Positions 50,501 to 62,800 of a stretch of DNA of 64,000 bases are shown piece by piece. The first letter of the stretch is position 1. The number at the start of each line of letters is the position of its first letter. The translations under genes were made by a program, and so were the position numbers. Under the pieces are notes generated by a model that saw nothing but the letters and a program-made list of their open reading frames with translations, searched no databases and was not told the origin of the DNA. This DNA is from Lutjanus erythropterus (taxonomy: Eukaryota > Chordata > Actinopteri > Lutjaniformes > Lutjanidae), in NCBI GenBank assembly GCA_020091685.1, contig CM034610.1:13272724-13336723 (forward strand), in the 5' to 3' direction.

Positions 50501-53500
50501 AGAGCATGTTGACCAGCCAGGTGACCAACCAACCACAAAGTGTCAGCCCTAATATATTTGTATTATTTATTTTTTAGCTTAGGTCAGATTGTTTATGTTA
50601 TGTTCAGTCAGATATGATCAGAAAATGTTTAAGCTAACTACAGACCTATTAATGCAGTTTGGTCCTTAAAGTTATGAGATCTTTTATTCAAATATTACAA
50701 ATGGAACAACGTGTGTTCTACATAAGAAAGTAGATGTGACTCTGAACTAACAATCTTCAATGTCTTCTGACTTATAAAGTATCTTTGTTATTTACTGGAA
50801 CCCATGAGCAGAATTTTGGGGAAGTTTGTGTTTATGTTTGAAGTAGACGCCACACCTGTGTCCGTGGCCTTGTTTTTCCCTCGGGTTTCTGGCAGAAAAG
50901 GGTTCTTCTCTCTCAATGGCTGTGCTGTTCTCGCCCTGTTTGCTCTCAAAACAGGCAAGGTGAGGCCTGGCATAAGAGAAAAGCAACGCCCCATCCACCC
51001 CGTTTTTTTCCTCTTAATAAATATTTTCTGCCGTTGCTTACTTTCACATTTCCATCTCCAACTAAACCTTTGAGTTTAGCAGTAATCATGGCCTTCACAC
51101 TCATCATCACCTGTTTTTTTCTCATTATTCTGTCAAAACTTTACAGATTAAGCACCCACTCTGCCTTTCAAAGTGTTATAGCTTAACAGCATGTAGTTTT
51201 TTGTTGACACACAGACAATCATGACAGGTTGTTTTGACATATAGCCCTCATTCACTGTACTGTACAATCTGGAACATGTAGATCATGGCTTAATGATTTA
51301 TAGCGTCACTCTGGGCCAGGAAGTGAAGCTCCCAGGAGCCAGCAAAGATTAAACAGTTATTCAGCTGATCGTGTGGTGTTTTAACTCAGGCCTGTCGCTG
51401 GTTGATTGAGCATTACAGCTGACTTCTGCTACTCTTTGGACTTTGTCTCTGTCTCCTCCCCTCTGACCACCCAGTGGAACTGAACGTGGTGTTACAGTAT
51501 TTTTTTCCTTTTTTTTTTTTCTTCCTAACGCGCACTCTCACTCTCTGAGAGTGAAGGTGAGGAAGCATTAGTCGGAGTTATTAGGAGGCTCTCATGGCAT
51601 GCCAGCTTTCCTGTCAGTGAGACTGGGAACAGAGAATGGTTCTGGGCATGGTGGATAGCCCTCTGGGCCCTGCTTCTCCTGATGCTTCATTTATAATGGT
51701 ACGTTCTGCTTTACAACGTGACTCACCTGTCTTGCCTTCGTTATAACTTCATGGCTCTGATACCTGGAAAATTGTCTCTAGTTGCTAATGGCTTCAGATG
51801 TTTTTGGCATGTATCAGTCTATGGGTTTTGAGTTGAGCATTTGGTGTTATTTGCTTGGAAAGCCTAAAGCTTTGCTCATTTTGTTTGAACTTGTTGCTTA
51901 GAGGTGTTGAGGCAGCAGGTTTTGCATGGAACAGCCATCTGAATCACAGCAGACTGTCTCTGAAGTCTGTTTATGCTCTATGATTTGTTTGGTCGTTGGC
52001 GTAATTGGCGTTGATACCTACTGGCTAGACTTGAGGATTCAAAATAGACCATCTCTGAAATGGCTGTTTATCTCACACTTTTTGATCAACCTTTAGGCGT
52101 GTTGTCTGCCTTTTGCTTCTCATAATCACAATGAAACCTGATTTGATTTAAATATACCTGATGACAAAAAAATCTTTAGACATTGTTAGAAAATATGTGT
52201 AAAGTAATGATGATGCATGGTCTTGTTAATTTTTTTTAATGATGGAAAGAATTTGCTGAGCATGTGAGCAGTGTTGCTGTAGTGAATTACAGTTTTCTAG
52301 AGCTATGTTATTCTTTTAATCAGATGCAGTAAATACAGCATCTACAACTTGCAGAACACTTGACTTGTATATGTGCTTTAGATATATTTATACTGATTTT
52401 TTTTTTTTTTACATAGTTTTGTAAATAAATGAGAGGCAAAGTCTGTCTCATTTATGGTGGACCACCATGGAACCTTATTTTGGTAATAAAATGAGCAAGA
52501 AAGATATCTTTTTTTGATCCTGTTTGAATCATGCCATAAATTGCACATGTGGTGTTTGTCAATTTAAAAAGAGAATTTTACAATTCAATATAAGTTGTCA
52601 TCTGTCATAAAACTGATGAAATATAAGGTGGTGAAGATACATAATTAGAAAGACCAGATACCACATAAGTGGTGTCATGACTTTCTCTCTCCACAAGCTA
52701 ATGTTAGCCACTGAAGCTATAATGCGTGTATGTCATACCAGAATGTAGTCACATGAGCAACAAGTTGGAATTGTTCTTCTCTCTTCTGATAAAAATACCA
52801 AGAGTCACCGGATAAAACACATAAGGTATGATAGCGATGTTTGTGTTGTGTTGTATATTGTGTGAGACAAGAGATTTCACGGGAGTGACAACAAATCTAT
52901 GACAAAACTGTGAGTTTCGGGGCAGCTGTTAAGCTCAGTCAGTAGAGTGCCTGCCCCATGTATGGAGGCTGTCAGTCCCCTGCTGCGGCTGCTGGTTCAA
53001 CTCCCACCTGTGACCCTTTGCTGCGTGTCATCCCCTCTCTCTTCATCCCCCTTTCCTGTCTACTCTTCAGCTATCCTATCAAATAAAGACAAGAAAAGCC
53101 CAAAAAAACACATCTTAAAAAAAACTGTGACTTTCTTGTCATGTTAAATTATCTTTTAAATTGACAAATATCGTATGTGTCATGTGTCTCCTGCTGTTAC
53201 CAGACATATTTTTAAAATAAGGTCTCATTGGATACACTGGAAGGCGAGGGACTTCACCTCTCTTTTCTTTTTTCAACACCTTTTTATTCTAAAGAGACCA
53301 TCATCAATGGTACAAAGATTCAAGTGTAACAGCACACTGAGTATCCTCACATCCCCCATCCCCGCCCACCACCCGCATATGTTGCCCTTATTTTAAGCTG
53401 TAATGTGTATTCCTGTGTAAGTACACTGAAAGCAATGAAAAAATTCTGATCTGCTTTCCTTTGTATGTATTAAGTTCCATTCATGTTTATACCCTGCTGT

Positions 53501-56500
53501 TCCCTTGAATAATCAAATCAGTCTGTATATTGCTCGATGTGGCATTCTGTAATTTCTTTATTCTCATTCTCTGTGTTACTGCAGCAAAATGAGGTGACAG
53601 ACAGCGCATACCTTGGCTCCGAGAGCACTTACAGTGAGTGTGAGACCTTCACCGATGAGGACACGGGGGCCCTCGTACCCCCTGAGATGCATGAGGACGT
53701 GGAGACAGACAGTGGCATTGAGGCTACACTGCACGACCCTGACGATGGAGGAAATAGGTCAGTAGAAGTCATACCTTCAACTATATACACAATGTATGGC
53801 TGATATGTTCATATTTCCTGGATATACATACCGTCTTTGCTTTGTGTTGTTCTCAGGCAAAGCTCAATGTGACCCTGAATGACTTCCGTCATACATAATA
53901 AGTTGTAATCCACTTCATGAGAACCAGCTCAACGTCATAATGCTGTTTGTAATCGCCGCTGGCCGCAGAAATTACTGTAAATGTCTCAGTGTCTCAGATC
54001 CCTAGTTAAGGGTTAGCCCTGAAGTTGCCCTGTATTGACCTTTCACACAGATCACGTGTTTTACAAGCCTTACTTGCCCAGTACTGGATCACTTGGGCTT
54101 TATTTGGGTCAGTAGACAGACGGGCAGTAGACAGCCACCACTTGATTGACCTAACGCCTTAAATTTCCCTAAAAGCACCCGTGGGAAGAAAGCCAAACAT
54201 ACAGTATCTTTGTCGTCTTCTGTGTTTGGTTTCTTCTTTTTTTTGTCCTTAGCTACCAATTAAAAAGCTCCTTATATACTTGTACACCATATTTCCACAG
54301 GCCTTACAGGTTAAGTGAGGCAACACTTAATACAGTCAGCTGGGACATTGACTGTTGATGTTTTCTGTTCAGCTGAACAGGAAAGCTCATTTGGAGATAA
54401 CTTGAAATGTGCACAATTAGAGCGCCAGAGACCTTGAGCACAGAAAGCCTTTCCACCATTCTTTACCAAGGTTGGTGTGCCTGAGTGGATCATCTTTTGT
54501 ATCAATTGAAAATAGACTGAGATCTGCTCATCTTCTCTGAATTCTACACTTATGGTTTGAGTTGATAATAATCATAGTAGGTGAAATATATTTACCAGTA
54601 CCTGTCCTGCAGCCTGATGTGTTTTTCAGGAAAAATTATTAATTGTTTTTTCACAGCAGTTTTCATTTGTCCTTTGTTCTTTGGTCCATGGTTGCTTTGG
54701 ACTGCAGCTGAATCTTTTATATGCCTTTCTTTTACTGTATACTGAAAGTTAATATAATTTAGCTTTGCCAGCATTGCCAGGCCAATGTAGCCAAAATAGT
54801 AAAGGTAAGGTTGCTCTCTTAATTGACTATGTGGCTGTGTCCACCAAAGCCTTTTTCTCCTGAGGCAAGCATATTTGTTTTAAGTTTCTAATGGGAATGC
54901 CGCGTATTTACACTGCTACAAATGCCTGCAGCATGAAGAGGTACTGGGCATCTAATTTGTGCTGAGCACTGAACATTTGGCGCCTTTTCCTGGTTGTTCA
55001 GAATTGAGAAATGTCCAACTTCGAGTAAAACACTACACTCAGCACTGTCACCTTTTATCCATCCATCCAATCACAGTGGAGGAGGGGCGGGACACATGGC
55101 CCACCGCAGACTGCATCTTGCTCATACTCCTTTAACCGGGCTCTGTTCAACTTCTGTCCAATTATGCTACTCTCATAGATGATTCCTCACCCACAAAATC
55201 TCATGAACCCAACTAGACTGGCGGGTCCACCCTCTCTCCCTGCGTACTTCAGCCTTCCCTTTATCCAGAGCAAGAACACTACTCTATCTTGTGCTGACAT
55301 TTTGACATTCAGCCTTTGTTGATACCACAAACTATCTGGGAAATTAGGTATGTGCAAAAACGTAAATTAAGAGTTTATTCCTGTGGATATTCCAGATTAT
55401 AGCAACCAGAGTGTCTCGGCTGAAATAACGCATGTGTTCCCAGCTGAGTGTTTTCAGAGGAACGTCAGAAAAATGCCTTGGTGGACAGCTGGGCTGGTGT
55501 GATGAGCGTCTCATACTGATAGACACCTTTGAATTATCTTCAAATTACATGATCTTGGATTGAGTGTATGGTAGTTCTCACTCTTTCTTTACACTAGCCA
55601 TAGTCAAAACTAACAAAGTCTTTTGAAAACAGATTTGCCTCTATCAGAAATGTTTGCCATTATTTCTGGTTTTAGTATTCAGAAAATATTGCTTTAGTGT
55701 TGTCTCTTGGGTAGATGTAAGCTTTCAAGACAGGAGTGTAGACAGAGTAGAAACACAGTACACTACAGTTGTAAGATGTGTCATTATTAAACACAGTAGT
55801 CAGACAGTTTAGACCAGAAAGATAGTAACAAACTATCTCTGTGTTAATCAGGCAAATCGGATGAGTAGGAGATTTTATATATTTCAGGGTGTAGATAAAA
55901 CCCCAATCATGGACCCAGTTCTCTAATTTTTATCGGTTGTCCTGATTTGATTTTGACCCGTTCTTTTTTGTATCGTGAAGAGAAATCTAAGAGATTTAAG
56001 GGCACCTAGTTGCTGCAGATGAGGACTATATGTCAATATATGAATGTTTTGTTGGTATAGTATTTAGGGCAAACACAAGGGAGGAAGTGCAGAGAGCTGA
56101 GGCCTCATCTGCTGACTCTGTGACCCGTCTGTCCGGCTTGATGATGGATTGGAGTGGTCTCCCTGACGTGGATGTGTTTGGACTTCCCATTCCATGATTG
56201 AGCCTTGAATTCCAGGAAGTGTTGAGTTAGCTCTTTTTTTGTTTTCCCTTTTTTCTTTCCTTGGCACAGGCTGATCTGAGCCCCTTCCACATATTCGTAC
56301 AATCTGCCTGTTAAGTCCACTGCTGACGGGAACCAAGCACTCATGCTGTATGACTCTATGACCTTTATATTCTCTCATTTCAGCTTCAGGTCTGTTTACC
56401 AAAGATTTTGAAAACTATGGCTGACTTGCCTCCCAGAATGAAGAACCACTGTCTTTATTTATCAGTGATTTTATCATGAGTATATATGAAAAATCTGGAT

Positions 56501-59500
56501 GTTTCTTTTGCCCAGGTCTGCAAGACATATTCCAAGTAAAAAACAATTAGCTACTTTACAGTGATTCAAACAAAATTGACACTGAGACTTTGCCATGCAG
56601 CCTGGTTATCTCAGCTACCTCTTCCATATTCAGGGTAGGAGAATATGCACTGAACTGGGGATTAAGAATCTAACAGGATTAGCCTCCCCCACCCTCCTCT
56701 GTCCTACCCGTGTCCCCACACACATTTGGCCCTTGGAGAGTCAGCGGGACTGTCTGTTGGCCGTTGCTTAGCCTCAAATCTGATTAACCCACTCACAGTC
56801 AACCCTTTCTGGTACAGCCTCAAGTCTGTCAGGGTGGCACAGACGTGGCAACATCAGTCATGTGGTGCTGTAGATTTGCAGTTCATTAGGACCTCGTTAG
56901 ACCCTCTTTGTTTTCTCCGAACCGGAGAGTTGTGTTTTTTTGTTTTAAATTGGGGTAACCTGTGAAACTTCAGGATTCCACTCTGGTTGTCCGGGGTTTT
57001 AACTCCAGTTGCTCCACGGCTTTCACGCCAGGGCAGTGGAGGGCGTTTAAAGATGCGTTCTCTCTCTTCACCATCCCTCTGTCCGAGGGACCTCAATATG
57101 GGGCCAAGTAGTAAGAGTGTGAGAAAAGGGTAAGTGACTTCAAAATTGGTTGTGTTACTATTTAACCAGTTAAGTCTAATGCTTGTACAGGTCATTGTTG
57201 TCTGGTTAAAGGACTGTCAGATTCTGGCTGCTTTGTTTGTGCATCATTGTATGATTTTAGGTGTTCACAGTGGGAAGTTTTTTTTTTTTTACCTCTAAAT
57301 TGGACAAACGTTTTTTTCTTTTTTCCTGTAAACAAGCAAAATAGGCTTTGTCACTGTGTGCTGAGAATGCAAGCTTTTCTGCTGATTTGGACATCCTTGT
57401 CCTGTGTGTGCTTAACACCAACTAACATGTCCTGTTGGACAACAGGAAAGGCCAGCTTTCCTGTGAAGAGAAGATCAAATAGTTTTATTTACCGAAACCC
57501 TTGTAACCCTGTCACATTCACAGAAAATACTTCCAGATCCACCCAGCAGGTTCTTTTTCAGTTGTGTTAAGATAACCAGCCAACTGTGGAAGCCAAAGTC
57601 ACAGCCCTTTCTGTCAACACAGTTAAGGACATCTCTTAAGCTTGACCCACATCCAACTACATTAAGTTTCTTCTCAGATGTCTCAAGTGTTCTCATCATG
57701 GTTCTGCATTGCCACTGAGACACAAGACACTTTGTTTCCGCCAAGGCAGCCTTTGGGATTAATGTGAATTAACAGATTACCTTTGAAGATAAGTGATCGT
57801 CGAACTGGTACAGATTGCCGCTGTTCCTTGGGGAAGATTAATTGTACTTGTTTGGGATTTACAGTAGGTGCTTGTCATTTCCAGGCTTCTGGGTACAACA
57901 CATTAACCTTTCGCCAGCCTTTTCACAACATGTTGCCCAGATCCAGGGTTTGTACATGTTCTGGAAATCCTTGAAAACACTTGAATTTGAATGTAGTGTT
58001 TTCAAGGTATGAAATGTGCTTGGATTTTGGACAAAGTACTTGAAACTTCTTGAAATTGCAACTGCATCACTTTCATAACAAATTGCTACCTGACTGAATA
58101 ATGCACTTTTAGATAAGGAAATAAAATAAGTCAGACATTGGCTCAGGCAGCTTATATAAGATGCAAAGTCTACTTACAGACAGGTGACACATTTTGAAAC
58201 ATACAACTTTGTTGTGTTTTCCTTTAACCCTTCTAGAGAACACTAACGCAAAACATCATTTTGGTTGTTTGTTTGTAGCACAGTAATATCTGATTTAATG
58301 TGATGAAGAAGTGAAATAATAATGAGTATATGTATAAAGATATGACATTTTCCATCACTGTAACGTGCTGCTCAAACATGTCTAATTTCTTTGAATGGAA
58401 TCAAAAGATGGCCTTGTTTTGTTTGGCTGAGATTGTGGCGTCTGAAATGGATGGATGATGGAATGAATGGATGGCTTTTTATATCCAGCTGGACGTCCAA
58501 AACCTGACAGATTTTCCTTTATTTCTGGAGTGGAGCTAAAGTTAGCTACGCTGTTGCTTGTACACACACTAACACAGTAATCCTTTCTTATGCGTTCATC
58601 AGGTTTTCCCTAAACTCTGAGCTCCACAACCACTCCTTGGTGACGGTCATCGGGGGAGAGGAGGAACACTTTGAGGACTTTGGGGAAAGTAATACCTCAG
58701 AGTTGCTACTGGAGAGCAGCGTGGAGGGGACAGAGGGGGAGGGTGACTCTCCTCTCGTGCAGGCCCCTGAGCAGGTCAATGGCTCCTCACTGCTCTCCCC
58801 CAGGTATGAGCTCATCTTCCCTACACAAATAGAACATGTTGAAAAATTTTTACATGTACAAGGACAAAGTCATTTTGGCATTTAGACAGTCCAGGGATGA
58901 TGCAGCTGATGTGAATATAATACTGCTTTCACCAGGCCGTCCACTTTGTTTATATCATCCTTTTTTGATAAGGAAGTGTGACAATGTTGCCATAATGCCT
59001 CTATTTACATTTGTCAGAGAAAATGTTCAGCTGTTTCAACAAAGACACTGAGAACAGACTTTGATAAGAGCTTTCTGGAGACGTCCTTCCCATCCTTATC
59101 TGCCTCCTTTTCTGCAGAAGGGCAAGATAAATGAAGTGTATACAAAGTTCATTCCGTTAGTCTCACTGTTACTAAGGTATTAAAAATGTGGATATTTGGC
59201 TAAATTCTGTTCTAAAACTTCTCTAAAACTCTGCTTCCTTTGACGAGTAGAGTGTAGGGTTTCCACAGGTCCTTAAAAAGTCTAAAATTCAAAAAATCTG
59301 AATTTTAGGGCTTAGTATATCTTAAATACGATCTTGACATGTCTTGAAATTAGTCAACAAATAAATATTACTTTAATTAAGTTGCATTTATTTATTTTAA
59401 TTTTTAAACCTACATCGACAGACTCTGCACTGACGTTAACTCCTGAAACACCTATGCAATGAGGGCACAGGAGAGCTGTTTCAAACCATGTTCCCTGATT

Positions 59501-59828
59501 CTGACATTGCTAACACCTTCATAGTTTTTTGATAGAATTGATGTGAAATGGGTCTTAAATTGCATTTATATGGTCTTTAAAAGGTCTTAAAAAGGCTGAA
59601 ATTTAACTTGTTGAGCCATGTAGGAACCCTGCACTGAGAGTAAATGTTTACGCTCCCGCTCTGCCTGTTGCCAATCCTTCTGGGAAAGACAGAAGGTGAA
59701 TCTTTTGTTGAGTTGAGTCCAGACATCTTAAATAGCATCTAACAAGCTTTGCTTCTGGGTTGCAGCTGTACAGAAACAGGTTTACTTCAGCTGCATAAGG
59801 TGTCTGATAGACACCATAATACAGCCAG

Positions 59829-59886
<58 letters not shown>

Positions 59887-62800
59887 TCTCTCTGGGGCAC
59901 CATTCATTTGTGTTGAAGCCACAGTTGTCACCTTTTCTCTGCCATATTTTTCATCCCTCCTCCTCTTTTTTCATCAGAGACCCAAAGCCGGATAATACAT
60001 AATTCCCACTTGGGTGATATTTCCAAGATTTGCCTTGCCAGGAAGATTTTAGCAACTAACTGCCTAGTTTCTGTTGCCCATTGACAAAAAATAAATACAC
60101 TGGTCTAACTGGATTGGTTCAAATAATAAAATTACAACTTTGCTCTTTATGATTCTTATATTTTTTTATTTGTCATTTTAAGTTGCTGAAGCTACTTGAT
60201 AATATTATGATGTTGTCATTATAACAAAGTGGCAAAAAGATTTCATCAAAGTTTAAAAGAATATACAAAGGGAAAAAAACCATACAGGTTTATTATAAAA
60301 CCTCAAATCATAGTTGAGAATCATAAATGATAAATAAACTAAATTCAATCAGTAAATTGTATGTGAAGGATTTCATGGCATACAAGTTGTGCAGAAATCA
60401 GTATGGTGGTTAGGCTAAAAAAAAAATATCATACACAAAAAAATAACTGCATCCCACAAACTTCACCCACTCAGTGTGAATGCGTCACTGTGTTTTAATC
60501 GTGCTCATCGTTGGCGCAAGTAGCTGTGCCGCCTACACACACCCCCACATTTATCCATCTACATATTACAGCACGTTGGCAACACATGCACACTGTCGGG
60601 TTTGCCTCTGCTCTACAAAAGCACACATCACTGTAGGCATTACTTAACAAAGTCATCCTTCACACCGGGAGAAAATGCAGCAGTACTACAGCGCATATGA
60701 CCATCAAGTGACACTCACTCAAAGTCTGCCATGCCTTCTTTCTGCCTACATAAACAGAAACCTGTGCCAGCATGTTGCGTAATTCAGACTCACTCCCTGA
60801 ATGAACAATCAGCTGGTAGAGGTGATGTGAGGAGAGAGTGCACACTCCAAACAATGAAATAATAACAATAAAAACTGTGTTTGAGTTGTTTGCTTCAAAG
60901 ATTATGTTATTTTGGTTTATTTAACTTAATATATGGGGGCTGGGTGGTCTGGTTGAAAGAGGTATCATGATAAATTGTTTCATTTCAGGTGATATTAATA
61001 ATTATTGATAACTTTTAATTACTTTTTTTTATCAAATCTGTGAGGAAAAGGTTGAATTGAAGCCATTAATTTTGAATTTAACCACTTCATTTATCAAAAA
61101 TGTCCAAAACTTTCCATACTGGCAAGCTGAACTGTCCCTGTCAATTAATTTTCTCTACATCTGATGGTACAGGTGAACAGCACACCTGTTAAATGATTGG
61201 CTGGTTGTGTGTCCCTCGTGGTTCGCTACATTATCAGGGGGCATGATAGGGTGTTTATGGGCCAGAGCAGGTTTTTTGTTTGCTTTCATAAGGATTTGCA
61301 TTTAAGTGAAACTATCATACATTTTATTGAACAATTTTCTTATTGCTATTGATGAAGTGTCTATTTCCAGTACATATCACTATTGTTTTATTGCCTGGGC
61401 CTAATCAGCCCTTCCCAAGTCTTACCCCTTTTTGTTGCCTCAGTCAGCTTTCTCCTTTCCTGTTTAGTGTAGTCTCCTTAGACATGCTTTGTGTTAGGCT
61501 TGTGTATGTTGAAAAGATGTTTCTTGGGGACTAGGAGATGTGACATACATAGTCATATTAGCAAAATGCTAGCTAACTAGCAACCTAATCCACATTACTT
61601 GTTAGGTAGCTAGTTAGCTTGTGTTTTGCTCTGTACCAAAAGACTAACTAATTAGCTAATCTTCATCAATCATTAGCTCGTTACATCTGATAGCTAATAA
61701 TAGCAAAACACTAGCTAATTAGCTTGCTAATCTACATCAATCATTATCCTGTCATTTAATAAGCTTTTTGCTAATATTAGCTACCTTAAGATGTGACTAC
61801 AAAGATTACATATCACTTTTACAGGTCCCCAAACAACATCTGCTAGTCCCCCAGAAACATCTTTTAAACAACTTCAAAATTTGATTTTCTTTTCCTTATA
61901 GACAAGCCTAGCATGTAGCATACTTGAATACAGGAAAGGAGAAAGCTGACCGAGGTTCCACTGGGTACAAATGCTCAGTTGTTATTGGACCACAGAGTAA
62001 AATGGGGTGCGATTTCAAAAAAGGTCAATTGTCGCCATTCTGTAGGTTTTCTGAGCTTGTAGCAAAGATGCCAGGGTTGAATAGACAAGAATGGAGAGAC
62101 GTTCTTCCACCTGGAGTGTTTTGTTTCCTTCCAGTATCCAGAAAACAAATCACTGCCACACCGCAGTCTGTCTCACGTCTCCCCTCCACTGTAGCCCTCG
62201 CACTTTACTCTTTCAAACTTTCTGGTTTTGGTGGTTTTCACTAATATCCCCACCCTTGCACCCTCAGAGGTGTCCTGTCCCACCTCAGTGCACCCCTTCT
62301 TGTCCGTCACTCACCACTTCCTCCTCCTCTTCCTCCTTTTTTTCCTCTTTCCAGTGCACCTGCTCCTCTCCCTGACTGTTTTCAGAGCTTCCTCAGGGAG
62401 GAGGCGCTGGACTTTTTCTGTAGCCAGTGTCACAAACAAATAAGTCGTCTCGAGGACCTCTCCACTCGCCTCAATTTCCTAGAGATGACTAGGTAACACG
62501 TCATTCACAACCCACTCCAATCATGAGCTGTGTGAATGTGTTTGCAGTGCTGATTAGATACAGTATCCTGCATGTTCTCAGAATATATGCATGCTTGGAC
62601 TAGCAACAACATGGTGTGTGTCATTTCAGATTGTACTGTCACACACACATTAGGGAATATTCTGTGGGCCTGTTTTAAGCCCATCTTACCTCACACTGTT
62701 CCCAGTGTTCTTTCATCTGCACCCTCTTTTTGTGCGTGAGTTGCAGTGTGTTAATATTTTGCATTTATTGGTGGAAACACTCACTTAAGGCATTTCAGTG

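Larger units (their letters stand above)
48883..53584 (+). other. rab11fip3: rab11fip3 intron of 4.7 kb
   Basis: Carries a decayed MITE ending near 50552 (the end words GTGTCAGCCCTAAT, with ACACAAGTAGCTGTCAGACC inside) and a SINE at 52.92 kb. About 50.8-51.6 kb is unique sequence. No coding exon was recognised. Confidence 0.55.
58804..62354 (+). other. rab11fip3: rab11fip3 intron of 3.6 kb before the CxxC exon
   Basis: Contains the MITE at 59.25 kb, the CA repeat and the AGCTAGC-rich repeat at 61.55 kb. The remaining sequence is AT-rich and shows no exon. A long pyrimidine-rich tract at about 62280-62354 precedes the CxxC exon acceptor. Confidence 0.6.

Noticed and set aside
52925-53000. tRNA-like sequence with A and B boxes
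   Set aside because: The tail, A-rich end and flanking target duplication show a SINE; no tRNA cloverleaf was recognised.
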